A program made the translations under genes and the position numbers. Shown in pieces: positions 1 to 9,993 of a DNA stretch of 52,197 nucleotides (positions are counted from its first letter, which is position 1; the number at the start of each line of letters is the position of its first letter). Source of the DNA: Pandoraea cepalis (GTDB lineage Bacteria > Pseudomonadota > Gammaproteobacteria > Burkholderiales > Burkholderiaceae); assembly GCF_902459665.1 (NCBI RefSeq), contig NZ_CABPSL010000028.1:1-52197 (forward strand). The letters run 5' to 3'. Below the pieces are notes generated by a model, which did not search any database, was not told the DNA's origin, and worked only from the letters and a program-made list of their open reading frames with translations.

Positions 1-93
1 GGGGTTTTCGGTTTGCGAGGCATCGTCACTCCTTGGCGACATGTTATGCCTCAAACACGAAATTAATGACAGCCCCGGCGGTGGACGCTCGCG

Positions 94-708
94 ATGCGAT
101 CGCCGACAGTCCCTGAAGTCAAAAAACCTGAGCCGCCCCCTCCAAAGCCGGTCGTCGCTCCTCCGCGCAATGGCGGAAAGGTCATCACGACATTCACCTT
201 GGTGGGCACTAATACACCCAACCGATCGAAAATCCCGGGTTTCAAACTTGCCAATGCCTCGTCGAGTTCGACGCAGTGCAAATTTTCCGATAACGCGGCG
301 ATAGACCATATAAACAGCATCGGCGACCACAACTGGGGAAGTGTTTTCAAAACGGTCTCGGATGGAACTGACCATATTGCCCCTGGCGAGTTTGTCTACT
401 TCCCCAGGACGCGTTCTGGTTATGGATACGTTGTCCCTGAACTGGTGTGCGTCTCGACGGGAAATCACGTTCCTGTCTTGCTCCGGTTGGAGGAGGTCCT
501 GGGGTATGGGGCCGTGCCTCGAGGCCGTCGACAGCACGAGGGGCGTCCTGTCGTGGACGCGGTACTGGCGCCGATTCGACCTACCGAGACCATTTACGAG
601 AGTGACGCGAGGGCTTTCAGGCGCAGTCTGAATAACTACAACCGGATCAAGTTTGTCCCCCAGGTGTACCAGCAAGGGTCTGGTGGGGGTTGGAAAGCGC
701 GCAGGTGA
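94..708 (+). CDS. hypothetical protein, proline-rich N-terminus
   Basis: A 204-residue ORF that I do not recognise. Residues about 8-24 are rich in Pro and Lys (KKPEPPPPKP), which looks like a flexible linker, so this could be the remnant of a longer protein. The rest is soluble, without a signal peptide or membrane segment. The ATG at 94 is the only ATG near the start of the frame and has no clear ribosome binding site. A Rho-independent terminator lies about 100 bases after the stop, which supports a gene reading this way. The C-terminal third (RRQHEGRPVVDAV and onward) has ordinary composition. Reality of the gene is uncertain. Confidence 0.4.
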   Translation: MRSPTVPEVKKPEPPPPKPVVAPPRNGGKVITTFTLVGTNTPNRSKIPGFKLANASSSSTQCKFSDNAAIDHINSIGDHNWGSVFKTVSDGTDHIAPGEFVYFPRTRSGYGYVVPELVCVSTGNHVPVLLRLEEVLGYGAVPRGRRQHEGRPVVDAVLAPIRPTETIYESDARAFRRSLNNYNRIKFVPQVYQQGSGGGWKARR

Positions 709-812
709 TGCGATGCACCTCGGCGTGACGGATCATTTCACCCCTTGTCACCGTCACACTCGAGACACAGTCGGCAGTTAATCTGCTCCCGATGTCTCCT
801 TGCCTTGTCTTT

Positions 813-846
813 AAGCCGCGCGGCGTTTGCCGGGCGGCTTTTTTTC
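813..846 (+). terminator. Rho-independent terminator
   Basis: A 12-bp stem with one mismatch (AAGCCGCGCGGC / GCCGGGCGGCTT) and a GTTT loop runs straight into seven T residues. It would end plus-strand transcription from the ORF at 94-708 and insulate the symporter gene that follows. Confidence 0.85.
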
Positions 847-983
847 TTCTCACGCTGTTGCGTATAGGAATTGGCGGAAAGATTTGCCGGTTTCTATCGC
901 GCAGGGTCAAACCTTGAGATTCTTCGTCGCTTGCCCCCTGGCATTGCGGGGCCAATAAGTGGTTGCGACAGGAGACACGTGAC

Positions 984-2399
984 ATGGAGAGCTGGCTCAA
1001 GCCGTTGGTCGATACCCTCGGCGGGGTGCTGTCGGGATACCCGCTTGTGATCACCTTGTTGGGGGCGGGGCTTTACTTCACCGTCCGATTCGGTGGAATC
1101 CAGGTCCGGGCGCTCTGGCACAGCATCTGTTTGCTGCGTACCTCCGGGAGTACCTCCGGCATCTCACCCTTTCAAGCGTTTGCCACCGGGCTGGCGAGCC
1201 GTGTCGGCACCGGCAATATCGCGGGTGTCGCCGTCGCGCTCACGATCGGCGGGCCGGGTGCCATCTTCTGGATGTGGATGACCGCTCTGCTCGGCATGGC
1301 GTCCGCCTTCGTCGAATCCACGCTGGCGCAAATCTTCAAGGTGCCGCGCCACGACAACACCTTTCGCGGCGGCCCGGCGTATTACATACAGATCGGCCTT
1401 GGGTCGCGCAAATTCGGTGTCCTGTTTGCGCTGGCGCTACTGTTCACCTTCGGGTTCGCGCTCAACTCCGTGCAGTCGCACTCGATTGCCGAGGCGCTGG
1501 AAGCGTCGTTCGGCTGGGAGCGGATCTGGATCGGCGTTGCGCTGGTGCTGATGACGGCACCGATCATCTACGGCGGCGTGCGACGCGTCGCACGCCTCGC
1601 GCAATGGATCGTGCCGGTCATGGCGCTCGCCTATGTCGGGCTGGCCATCTATGTTTGTGTCGTCAACCTCGATCAGATCCCCGGCATGATCGCGATGATC
1701 CTGCGGCACGCGTTCGGGCTTGAGCCGGCCGCCGGCGGTATCGCCGGTTATGCCGTCAGCCAGGCCGTCATGATGGGCGTGAAGCGTGGCCTCTTCTCCA
1801 ACGAAGCGGGCATGGGCAGCGCGCCCAATGCCGCCGCCGTGGCCACGACCAAACACCCGGTACAGCAAGGCCTGATGCAGATGCTCGGCGTGTTCTTCGA
1901 CACCATCGTCGTGTGTTCGGCCACGGCGTTCATGATCCTGCTCTCGGGCGAGTTCATGCCGGGTGCCGCACCCGAAGGGGCCGTGCTCACCCAGCGCGCC
2001 CTGGCCGCTCACGTGGGAAATTGGGCGGTGATCTTCACCGGCATCACGGTGTTCTTCCTCGCTTACTCAAGCGTGCTCGGCAATTACGCCTATGCCGAGG
2101 TCAACATGGACTACCTGACGCAGCGTCTGTGGTTGCTCAACATTTTCCGCGCGCTGGTGCTGCTGGCCGTCATGCTGGGGTCGGTCGCCAGCCTGCCGTT
2201 GGTGTGGAGCTTCGCGGATGTCGGTACCGCGTTGATGGCGTTCATCAATCTGGTCGCCATCGGCTTGTTGATGAAGTACGCGTTGCTCGCGTGGCGCGAC
2301 TATCAGGCCCAGCGCCGTGCGGGTGTCGCCGAGCCGGTTTTCACGCGCGACGCATTGCCGCCTGAGATGCGTGAGCGTTTGCCCAAGGATGTCTGGTGA
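984..2399 (+). CDS. AGCS-family sodium:alanine symporter
   Basis: A 471-residue polytopic inner-membrane protein of the alanine or glycine:cation symporter family, importing a small neutral amino acid with Na+. The family core is clear near residues 58-95: SPFQAFATGLASRVGTGNIA, followed by a GGPGAIFWMW stretch. A second conserved segment, SNEAGMGSAPNAAA, lies near residue 273. About ten hydrophobic helices fill the chain, and the length is normal for the family. I chose the ATG at 984 because AGGAG sits about 9 bases upstream; a TTG seven codons earlier is in frame but has no such site. It appears monocistronic. The substrate (alanine, glycine or similar) cannot be told from sequence. Confidence 0.93.
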   Translation: MESWLKPLVDTLGGVLSGYPLVITLLGAGLYFTVRFGGIQVRALWHSICLLRTSGSTSGISPFQAFATGLASRVGTGNIAGVAVALTIGGPGAIFWMWMTALLGMASAFVESTLAQIFKVPRHDNTFRGGPAYYIQIGLGSRKFGVLFALALLFTFGFALNSVQSHSIAEALEASFGWERIWIGVALVLMTAPIIYGGVRRVARLAQWIVPVMALAYVGLAIYVCVVNLDQIPGMIAMILRHAFGLEPAAGGIAGYAVSQAVMMGVKRGLFSNEAGMGSAPNAAAVATTKHPVQQGLMQMLGVFFDTIVVCSATAFMILLSGEFMPGAAPEGAVLTQRALAAHVGNWAVIFTGITVFFLAYSSVLGNYAYAEVNMDYLTQRLWLLNIFRALVLLAVMLGSVASLPLVWSFADVGTALMAFINLVAIGLLMKYALLAWRDYQAQRRAGVAEPVFTRDALPPEMRERLPKDVW

Positions 2400-2530
2400 C
2401 GGGGGCGTGCCGTCGGTCATGGCGAAACGCCGTTGTGCGCTAACGCGGTGAAGCGGTATGGCGGGAAAGCCCTAACGCCCCAACGCTGTAACGCTGTAAC
2501 GGCGTCATGCCACGGCGGCACACATCAAGC

Positions 2531-2565
2531 ACGAGGGCCGGTGAGTCATCCTCACCGGCCCTCGT
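2531..2565. terminator. bidirectional hairpin between convergent genes
   Basis: A perfect 15-bp inverted repeat (ACGAGGGCCGGTGAG / CTCACCGGCCCTCGT) with a 5-base loop lies between the convergent symporter gene and the binding-protein gene. There is no long T-run on either side, so it may stop transcription imperfectly or protect 3' ends. Confidence 0.65.
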
Positions 2566-2595
2566 CGTTACCGCTATCGGCCCATCGTCAGAGGC

Positions 2596-3738
2596 TTACT
2601 TGCCGCCGATGGTCTCCAGCACGGTCCACTTGCCATCGACCACCTTGTACAGCGTGATCGAACCGTACTTCAGATCGCCCGATTTGTCGTACGCCAGCTC
2701 GCGCGTGGTCACGCCGGGCATGCTGGTCTTCGCGAGCGTCGGCAGGTACTTCGCCGGATCAGTCGAGTTGGCCTTCTTCATGGCCGACATCATGGCCATG
2801 GCACCATCGTAGGCGTACGGCGAGTACGTCTCCGGCGCGCTGCCGAACTTGGCCTTGTAGCGCGACTCGTACGCGGCGCCGCCGGGCATCTTGTCGAGCG
2901 GCAGGCCGGCGAGCGACACCACCGAGCCGTTGGCGGCGTCGCCAGCGATCTTCAGGAACGCGTCGGACTTGACCATTTCACCGGCCATCAGCGTGCCCTT
3001 CATGCCCAGTTCGCGCAGTTGCTTGGCGAGCGGGCCAGCTTGCGCGTCGGCACCGCCATAGAAGATCATGTCCGGATTGGCGCGCTTGAGGTTGGTCAGG
3101 ATGGCGCGGAAGTCCACGGCCTTGTCGTTAGCGAACTCGCGGCGCACGATCTTGCCGCCGGCGGCCTTCACCGCCTTCTCGAACTCGTCGGCCAAGCCCT
3201 GACCGTAAGCCGTGCGATCGTCAACGATGGCGATGTTCTTGAACCCCAGCTTCTTGACGGCGAACGTACCGACGACCGACCCTTGCTGAATGTCTGAGGT
3301 CATCATGCGGAACGTCGTCTTGAAGCCCTGCTTCGTGTATTCAGGGGCCGTCGCCATGGCGATTTCCGGAATGCCTGCCTGCGCATAGATGCGCGAAGCG
3401 GGAATCGTCGTGCCGGAGTTGAAGTGGCCGAGCATGCCCTTGATGCCCGAGTCGACCAGCTTCTGCGCGACCAGCGAACCCTGACGCGGGTCGGCCTGAT
3501 CGTCTTCCGACTGCAACACGAACTTCACCGGCTTGCCTTCGATAGTCGGCTTCGTGGCGTTGTACTCGTCAATGGCGAGCTGGATGCCGTTCTGCATGTC
3601 TTTGCCGTAGTGCGCCTGGGCGCCCGTGAGCGGTGCGGCAAAACCCAGCTTCACTTCCTGCGCCTGTTGCGCGTTGGCCGTACCGAACGCGAGCAGTCCC
3701 GCGACGGCGACCGCGCTGAGCGTAAGCTTCGATTGCAT
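2596..3738 (-). CDS. branched-chain amino-acid ABC transporter substrate-binding protein
   Basis: A 380-residue periplasmic binding protein of the LivJ/LivK type (type 1 fold). An N-terminal signal peptide (MQSKLTLSAVAVAGLLAFG, ending ANA-QQ) is followed by the typical VKLGFAAPLTGAQAHYGKD start of the mature protein. Later landmarks are VDDRTAYGQGLADEF and a C-terminal YDGAMAMM helix. The ATG at 3738 has AGGAGAG just upstream. No permease or ATPase partner lies next to it, so it presumably feeds a Liv transporter encoded elsewhere. The ligand (leucine, isoleucine, valine or another amino acid) is not fixed by the sequence. Confidence 0.93.
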   Translation of the reverse strand: MQSKLTLSAVAVAGLLAFGTANAQQAQEVKLGFAAPLTGAQAHYGKDMQNGIQLAIDEYNATKPTIEGKPVKFVLQSEDDQADPRQGSLVAQKLVDSGIKGMLGHFNSGTTIPASRIYAQAGIPEIAMATAPEYTKQGFKTTFRMMTSDIQQGSVVGTFAVKKLGFKNIAIVDDRTAYGQGLADEFEKAVKAAGGKIVRREFANDKAVDFRAILTNLKRANPDMIFYGGADAQAGPLAKQLRELGMKGTLMAGEMVKSDAFLKIAGDAANGSVVSLAGLPLDKMPGGAAYESRYKAKFGSAPETYSPYAYDGAMAMMSAMKKANSTDPAKYLPTLAKTSMPGVTTRELAYDKSGDLKYGSITLYKVVDGKWTVLETIGGK

Positions 3739-3946
3739 CAACCCTCTCCTTGCATGTGTATGTCGTTGAGTGGCATGCCTGCGGGATCGCCGCGGCACGC
3801 CTTTCTTGGATCGCCGTCTGCACAAGGCCGGTCGGCCCGGGACGGCTTCAATCGCAATCAAACGCAATATGCGTCCGACGCGGCAGTATTGGATGGCTGC
3901 GCGCGCCGGTCAAGAGGGAGAAGTTCCGATGGAAGGTGCTACCCGC

Positions 3947-5491
3947 TTATGGCGAGGGTTGCGCCGTCGGAGCGCCGGTGCTACCCGAATCGCCCTTTGC
4001 GCCTTGCTGGATCGCACGCAGCGTCGCTTCGGCGCTGGCGTAGCGGGCGAGCACGTCGGCGCTTGGGGCCTTGTCAAAGCGACTCACCACGATGAGCGCC
4101 AGGCCGCCCAGCACAAAGCCCGGCAGGATTTCGTACAGGTCGAACCAGCCGAACTGCTTCCAGATCAGGACCGTGGCCGCCCCCACGACAATGCCCGCGA
4201 GCGCCCCGTTACGGGTGACGCGCGGCCACAGCAGCGTGGCCAGCACCAGCGGACCGAAGGCCGCCCCGAAACCCGCCCAGGCGTAACTCACCATGCCGAG
4301 CACGCGGCTCTGCGGATCGAGGGCCAACACCACGGCGATCACTGCCACGCTCAACACCATCGCTCGGCCGATCCACACGAGGCGGCCCTGGCTGACCGGC
4401 CCGCGCGCAAACGTTTTGTAGAGGTCTTCCGTCAGTGCACTGGCGCACACGAGCAGCTGGCACGACAAGGTGCTCATCACGGCGGCGAGAATCGCCGCCA
4501 GCAGCACGCCCGTGAGCCACGGGGTGAAGAGCTGGGTCGTGAGCGCCATGAAGATGGTCTCCGGGTTTGCCGCCACACCGGCACCGAGATCGGGCCGCGC
4601 GCTATAGAACGCCAGTCCGAAGAAGCCGACGGCGACCGCACCGGTCAGGCACAGCACCATCCAGGTCATGCAGATGCGACGCGCCTGCGGAATCGCCGCC
4701 GCTGAGCGCGCGGCCATGAACCGCACGAGAATATGCGGCTGGCCGAAATAGCCCAGACCCCAGGCGAGCATCGAGATGACGCCGATCGGCGCGAGATCGC
4801 CGAACCAATCGGTATGGGCGGGGTGCACGGCGGTGACCGCGTCCACGGCCGCCGCAGGGCTGCCGTCGAGCGCAATCACGGCGATCGGGGTGACGACCAG
4901 TGCGGCGAACATCAGCGAGGCCTGCACCGTATCGGTCCAGCTCACCGCAAGGAATCCGCCGATGAAGACGTAGGCAATGGTCGCCACAGCGCCGATCCAC
5001 AGCGCCGTGCGGTATTCCAGGCCGAACATCGTTTCGAACAGCCGGGCGCCGGCAACGACCCCCGACGCGCAATAAATCGTGAAGAAGATGAGGATCACGA
5101 GCGCCGTGACGATGCGCAGCACGTGGCTGCGGTCACCGAAGCGCTGCGTGAGGTACTCGGGCAGGGTCAGCGCGTTGCCGCACACCTCCGTATGCACACG
5201 CAAGCGCGCGGCCACGAGATGCCAGTTGGCCCACGCGCCGATCGCCAGGCCGATGGCGATCCAGACACCCGACAGGCCGCCCATGTAGATCGCCCCAGGC
5301 AGGCCGAGCAAGAGCCAGCCGCTCATGTCGGAGGCCCCAGCGGAGAGCGCGGTGACGAAGCTGCCGAGGCGACGTCCGCCGAGAATGTAGTCGGAAAGAT
5401 CGTGGGTGGCGCGATAGCCGAGCCATCCGATCACCAGCATCAATAGCAAATACACGGTGAATGACACCGCAGTGGGATTCCAAAGGGACAT
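3947..5491 (-). CDS. putP: sodium:proline symporter PutP
   Basis: A 514-residue inner-membrane protein of the SSS family that imports proline with Na+. About thirteen hydrophobic segments are visible. The family's sodium-binding stretch (SAGASDMSGWLLLGLPGA) lies near residues 50-67, and the end is a charged cytoplasmic tail (SADVLARYASAEATLRAIQQ). The ATG at 5491 is preceded by GGAGG six bases away; a start 17 codons upstream has no such site. The gene lies downstream of putA on the same strand but is separated by about 500 bases with hairpins, so it probably has its own promoter. Gene neighbourhood and motif together make the proline assignment firm. Confidence 0.94.
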   Translation of the reverse strand: MSLWNPTAVSFTVYLLLMLVIGWLGYRATHDLSDYILGGRRLGSFVTALSAGASDMSGWLLLGLPGAIYMGGLSGVWIAIGLAIGAWANWHLVAARLRVHTEVCGNALTLPEYLTQRFGDRSHVLRIVTALVILIFFTIYCASGVVAGARLFETMFGLEYRTALWIGAVATIAYVFIGGFLAVSWTDTVQASLMFAALVVTPIAVIALDGSPAAAVDAVTAVHPAHTDWFGDLAPIGVISMLAWGLGYFGQPHILVRFMAARSAAAIPQARRICMTWMVLCLTGAVAVGFFGLAFYSARPDLGAGVAANPETIFMALTTQLFTPWLTGVLLAAILAAVMSTLSCQLLVCASALTEDLYKTFARGPVSQGRLVWIGRAMVLSVAVIAVVLALDPQSRVLGMVSYAWAGFGAAFGPLVLATLLWPRVTRNGALAGIVVGAATVLIWKQFGWFDLYEILPGFVLGGLALIVVSRFDKAPSADVLARYASAEATLRAIQQGAKGDSGSTGAPTAQPSP

Positions 5492-5993
5492 GTAGCCTCC
5501 TCGAGCGTCGGTGTCACGTGCGTTGCGCGCCTCTGCCGGCATGACGAAAGAGGCGGCGACGCGGGACGACGAACGCTATGGCCAGCGATACGTGTCGCTG
5601 GCACGGGTTGACCGCGCAATGGCGGTGAGACGCGTGATATGTCGGGGGCGGGCGCGAAGATACCGCGAATGCGCGCGGCGTGCGTGAGTACGGGAGGTGC
5701 GGCGGGGCGTGATAAGCGTTGGGCTGATCGGGGAGATGGGCGGGGAGGCGCGAGAAAAGCGCAGGAAGGCGCTGGAATGAGGCGGGCGGTTGACCCGTTA
5801 ACCCATCGCGGCCGCCATTGTCCCGGAAGGCAGGACGCTGGCAGCCGCTGAGGACAACGCGATTGGGACGACGGCGCGTCCGGGGAGGGGGGGGCGGAAT
5901 CGGCAGTCGGAACCTGCGAATCCTGCGGATTCAGCCATCAGATTTCGGACGAATCCGACGGGATTCGTCGCGAAACCTGACGGTCCGCCGCGA
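5492..5993. other. putA-putP intergenic region
   Basis: A 502-base stretch without a convincing gene. Next to putP (5581-5602) is an 8-bp hairpin, GCCAGCGA / TCGCTGGC. Next to putA (about 5918-5969) are two palindromes built on GAATCC/GGATTC. I found no GTTGCA motif here, so if PutA controls putP it may do so through other sites or through read-through. Confidence 0.6.
5918..5969. repeat. paired GAATCC/GGATTC palindromes downstream of putA
   Basis: Two related hairpins sit just after the putA stop on its own strand. One is GAATCC-TGC-GGATTC (5918-5932) and the other is GACGAATCC-GACG-GGATTCGTC (5948-5969, perfect 9-bp arms). They may act as a terminator or 3' end stabiliser, although no T-run follows. 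Confidence 0.6.
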
Positions 5994-8900
5994 TCAGCCG
6001 ATGGTCATGAGGTTGGCGTTGCCGCCTGCGGCAGCCGTGTTGACCGACACCGAGCGCTCGCACAGCAGACGCTCGAGTGCGTAGTCGTCACCGGCGGCCA
6101 GCGCCTCGGGCGCGAGGCCCTGCATCGACAGAATCGGACCGTTGCGGGTGGCGATGCGGCGGTTCAGGGCGCGCAGCTCGTCGCTGTCGCCTTCGAACAG
6201 CACCGCGGCGAGCGATGGCTCGGCGGCGGCGTCCGCCCCTGCCGCCAACACCGACGCGCGTCCCTTGAGGGCGGCCGGCAGGGCGCTCACCAGTTCGCGG
6301 GCGGCAACGCTCTCCGTGAAGACGGCGTTGTTGCCCGTCGCCAGCGCGGCAGCCAGTTGCGTGCGCGCGCCGAGCGGCGTGGCAGCCACGCACAGGACCG
6401 GGCCGCGTGGCTCCAGACCATAGGTGTTGCGCTCACCGGTCGGTCCCGGCAGCACGGCGGTGGCGTCGAGTGCCGACGTGGCCAGATAACGGTCGACGCG
6501 ATGAATCGCGGCGGCGCTATCGGCCGAGTTGTCCTGCGCGCGCAGCCAGTCGCGGTAGCTCACCAACGGCGAGAGCGCGGCTTCGTTGCGGTTCAGCTCG
6601 GCGGGCAGCGAAGCCGGACGCGTCGCCAGCAGACGCGGCAGATACATCGGACCGCCGGCTTTCGGACCCGTCCCAGACAAGCCTTCGCCGCCGAACGGCT
6701 GCACGCCGACCACGGCGCCAATCACGTTCCGGTTCACGTAGACGTTGCCGACATGGGCGCGCTCGGTCACATAGGCAATGGTTTCGTCGATACGCGTATG
6801 CACGCCGAACGTCAGGCCGTAGCCAGTGCCGTTGATCTGATCGAGCAGCTTGTCGAGTTGCGCGCGCTTGAAGCGGATCACGTGCAGCACCGGGCCGAAG
6901 ACTTCGCGTTGCAGCGCCGTGAGATCGGTCAGCTCGATGAGTGTCGGAGGCACGAACGTGCCGTGGCGGGCGGCGTCGGGCAGCGGCAGTTGTTCGACCG
7001 GGAAGCCCTTGTCGCGCATCTGCTCGATGTGGCGGTTGATGCCGTTTTGCGCTTCGGCGTCGATCACCGGACCGACGTCGATGGACAGGCGATCCGGATT
7101 GCCGATGGCCAGTTCCTGCATCGCGCCCTTGAGCATATGCAACGTCTTGTCGGCGATGTCGTCCTGCAGGCACAGCACACGCAGCGCCGAGCAGCGCTGA
7201 CCGGCCGAATCGAAAGCCGATGCGAGTACGTCGTACACGACCTGTTCGGGCAGCGCCGACGAATCGACGATCATCGCGTTCTGACCGCCGGTCTCGGCGA
7301 TCAGTGGGATCGGACGGCCATTGGCGTCGAGGCGCTCGGCCAGCGTGCGCGCGATGATGCGCGCCACTTCGGTCGAGCCGGTGAACATGACGGCCTTCGT
7401 GCGGGCGTCGGCCACGAGCGCGGCGCCGACTGTTTCCCCTGTGCCCGGCAGCAATTGCAGCGCGCCGGCCGGAACGCCGGCGGCGTGCATCAGGCGAACC
7501 GCTTCGGCGGCGATGAGTGGCGTCTGCTCGGCCGGCTTGGCGATGACCGGGTTACCGGCGGCCAGCGCGGCGGCGACCTGACCAACGAAGATCGCGAGCG
7601 GGAAGTTCCACGGGCTGATGCACAGCACCGGGCCCAACGGGCGGTGCGTGTCGTTGGAGAAGCCCTGACGGATCTGCGCGGCGTAGTAGCGCAGGAAGTC
7701 GACGGCCTCACGCACTTCGGCCACGGCGTTGGGCAGCGACTTCCCCGCTTCGCGCACGCACAGGCCCATGAGCGTGGGCATGTGGGCTTCAAGCAGATCG
7801 GCCGAGCGCATCAGGCTGTCGGCGCGTTCCTCGACCGGCGTGGCTTGCCAGATCGGGGCAGCGGCTACGGCGTTGACGAGCGCGGCATCCACATCGGCCG
7901 AGGTGGCCTCGATGACCTGACCCACGGTGTCGCGCAGATCGGCCGGATTGCGCACGGCACGTGGCGTGCCCGTGGTGCGCTCACCGTCGGCCAGCATTGG
8001 CGCGGCGCGCCACGGCGTGCCCGCGCTGGCGAGCAGGGCCGACGACAGCGACGCGAGACGGTGCTCGTTCGACAGGTCGAAGCCCGAGGAGTTGGCGCGC
8101 GCCACACCATACAGTTCACGCGGCAGCGGAATCTTGGCATGCGGTGCGCCGAGCGGTTGCACCTTCTCCGATTCCGAGATCGGATCGGCGATCAGTTCGT
8201 CGACGCTGACGGTCTCATCCGCAATCCGGTTCACGAACGAGGTGTTCGCGCCATTTTCGAGCAGACGGCGCACGAGGTAGGCGAGCAGGGTTTCGTGCGT
8301 ACCGACCGGCGCATACACGCGGCAGGGCCGCGCGAGCTTGCCCGAGGCGATCGGGCCGACGACCTCTTCGTACAGCGGCTCGCCCATGCCGTGCAGGCAC
8401 TGGAATTCGTACTGGCCGGGGTAGTAGTTGTTGCCCGCCAGGTGATAGATGGCAGAAAGCGTGTAGGCGTTGTGCGTGGCGAACTGCGGGTAGATGGCGT
8501 CCGGCACGGCGAGCAGCTTCTTCGCGCAGGCGAGGTACGACACGTCCGTGTAGATCTTGCGGGTATAGACCGGATAGCCTTCGAGCCCGTCGACCTGCGC
8601 ACGCTTGATTTCCGTATCCCAGTAAGCGCCCTTGACCAGACGCACCATGATGCGGTGACGGCTGCGACGCGCCAGATCGATGATGAAGTCGATCACGAAC
8701 GGGCAACGCTTCTGATAGGCCTGCACCACGAAACCGATGCCGTTCCAGCCGGCCAGCTCGGGATCGAAGCACAGCGCTTCGAGCAGGTCGAGCGAGATTT
8801 CGAGGCGATCGGCTTCCTCGGCATCGATATTCAGACCAATGTCATATGAGCGCGCCAACTTGGCGAGCGCCTGCACGCGCGGCAGCAGTTCCGCGACCGT

Positions 8901-9917
8901 ACGCTCGTGCTGGCTGCGCGAGTAGCGCGGATGCAGGGCCGAGAGCTTGATCGAGATGCCAGGGCCTTCATAGATGCCGCGGCCGGCCGAAGCCTTGCCG
9001 ATGGCCTGAATGGCTTGCTCGTAGCTCGCGTAGTAGCGCTGGGCATCCTCTTCGGTCGTCGCGGCTTCGCCGAGCATGTCGTACGAATAGCGGAAGCCCT
9101 GGGCTTCGTACTTGCGGCTGTTGGCGAGGGCTTCGGAGATGGTTTCCCCGGTGACGAACTGCTCGCCCATCAGGCGCATGGCCATGTCCACGCCCTTGCG
9201 GATGAGCGGCTCGCCGCCGCGGCCGATCAGGCGCGTGAGGGCCTTGGTGAGACCGGCTTCGCTGGTGGTGGTCACGAGCTTGCCGGTGATCATCAGGCCC
9301 CAGGTGGCGGCGTTGACGAACATCGACGGCGAATTGCCCATGTGGGCGTGCCAGTCGCCCTTGCTGATCTTGTCGCGGATGAGCGCGTCGCGCGTGGCCT
9401 TGTCGGGAATGCGCAGCAGGGCTTCGGCCAGGCACATCAGCGCCACGCCTTCCTGACTGGACAACGAGAATTCGTGGATCAGGCCTTCCACGCCGCCGCC
9501 GGTGCTCTTGCCGCGCAGCGCGACGACGAGCTTGCGGGCGAGGTCGGAGGCCGACGTTGCGGTCGCCGGGGCCAGCTTGGCCTGACCGACGAGCACGGGC
9601 ACGCATTCCGGCTCGGGGCGGCGGTAGGCCGCCGTGATCGCCGCCCGCAGCACCGATTGCGGTTGCACGTTCTGGGCGAATTCGAGGAACGGATGTGGCA
9701 CGGTGTCGTCGCCTGCGTGGCCGTCGATCACCTCGGTGCCCGATTGGGTCGCGCCGCTCAATTCGGGCGGCAGCACGCCGCTCTCAATGCGCTCCAGGTA
9801 AGCGAAGATGGCCTGTTTGATGAGCCAGTGCGGGGTGCGCTCGATTTGCTGGGCGGCGCTTTTGAGCCGGGTACGCAGTACGTCGTCGACCTTGACGCCG
9901 AGGGTGGTGTTAGCCAT
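5994..9917 (-). CDS. putA: trifunctional PutA: proline dehydrogenase, glutamate-semialdehyde dehydrogenase and repressor
   Basis: A 1307-residue protein that oxidises proline to glutamate at the inner membrane and also represses its own regulon. Residues 1-48 (MANTTLGVKVDDVLRTRLKS and the helices after it) form a ribbon-helix-helix DNA-binding domain. The FAD proline dehydrogenase barrel spans about 290-560, with RLVKGAYW at 426-433. The NAD-dependent aldehyde dehydrogenase domain spans about 640-1080, with Glu875 in LIAETGGQN and the catalytic Cys909 in SAGQRCSALR. A C-terminal extension of the long PutA class follows. I chose the ATG at 9917 because it begins the RHH domain; 28 upstream codons look non-coding. 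A GGTTGCA-containing inverted repeat lies 77-110 bases upstream, fitting autoregulation known for E. coli PutA. Confidence 0.96.
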   Translation of the reverse strand: MANTTLGVKVDDVLRTRLKSAAQQIERTPHWLIKQAIFAYLERIESGVLPPELSGATQSGTEVIDGHAGDDTVPHPFLEFAQNVQPQSVLRAAITAAYRRPEPECVPVLVGQAKLAPATATSASDLARKLVVALRGKSTGGGVEGLIHEFSLSSQEGVALMCLAEALLRIPDKATRDALIRDKISKGDWHAHMGNSPSMFVNAATWGLMITGKLVTTTSEAGLTKALTRLIGRGGEPLIRKGVDMAMRLMGEQFVTGETISEALANSRKYEAQGFRYSYDMLGEAATTEEDAQRYYASYEQAIQAIGKASAGRGIYEGPGISIKLSALHPRYSRSQHERTVAELLPRVQALAKLARSYDIGLNIDAEEADRLEISLDLLEALCFDPELAGWNGIGFVVQAYQKRCPFVIDFIIDLARRSRHRIMVRLVKGAYWDTEIKRAQVDGLEGYPVYTRKIYTDVSYLACAKKLLAVPDAIYPQFATHNAYTLSAIYHLAGNNYYPGQYEFQCLHGMGEPLYEEVVGPIASGKLARPCRVYAPVGTHETLLAYLVRRLLENGANTSFVNRIADETVSVDELIADPISESEKVQPLGAPHAKIPLPRELYGVARANSSGFDLSNEHRLASLSSALLASAGTPWRAAPMLADGERTTGTPRAVRNPADLRDTVGQVIEATSADVDAALVNAVAAAPIWQATPVEERADSLMRSADLLEAHMPTLMGLCVREAGKSLPNAVAEVREAVDFLRYYAAQIRQGFSNDTHRPLGPVLCISPWNFPLAIFVGQVAAALAAGNPVIAKPAEQTPLIAAEAVRLMHAAGVPAGALQLLPGTGETVGAALVADARTKAVMFTGSTEVARIIARTLAERLDANGRPIPLIAETGGQNAMIVDSSALPEQVVYDVLASAFDSAGQRCSALRVLCLQDDIADKTLHMLKGAMQELAIGNPDRLSIDVGPVIDAEAQNGINRHIEQMRDKGFPVEQLPLPDAARHGTFVPPTLIELTDLTALQREVFGPVLHVIRFKRAQLDKLLDQINGTGYGLTFGVHTRIDETIAYVTERAHVGNVYVNRNVIGAVVGVQPFGGEGLSGTGPKAGGPMYLPRLLATRPASLPAELNRNEAALSPLVSYRDWLRAQDNSADSAAAIHRVDRYLATSALDATAVLPGPTGERNTYGLEPRGPVLCVAATPLGARTQLAAALATGNNAVFTESVAARELVSALPAALKGRASVLAAGADAAAEPSLAAVLFEGDSDELRALNRRIATRNGPILSMQGLAPEALAAGDDYALERLLCERSVSVNTAAAGGNANLMTIG

Positions 9918-9993
9918 GGAAGGGTTACCTGATGACGCGAAAACGTGACACCCATAGCGGGTGAATTGCGGCATCGTAACCGGGTTTCGAAAG

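Noticed and set aside
6357-8849. An 830-codon plus-strand frame opposite putA
   Set aside because: It is Arg/His/Gln-rich without any domain, as expected for the complement of a GC-rich gene; the putA frame has clear catalytic motifs.
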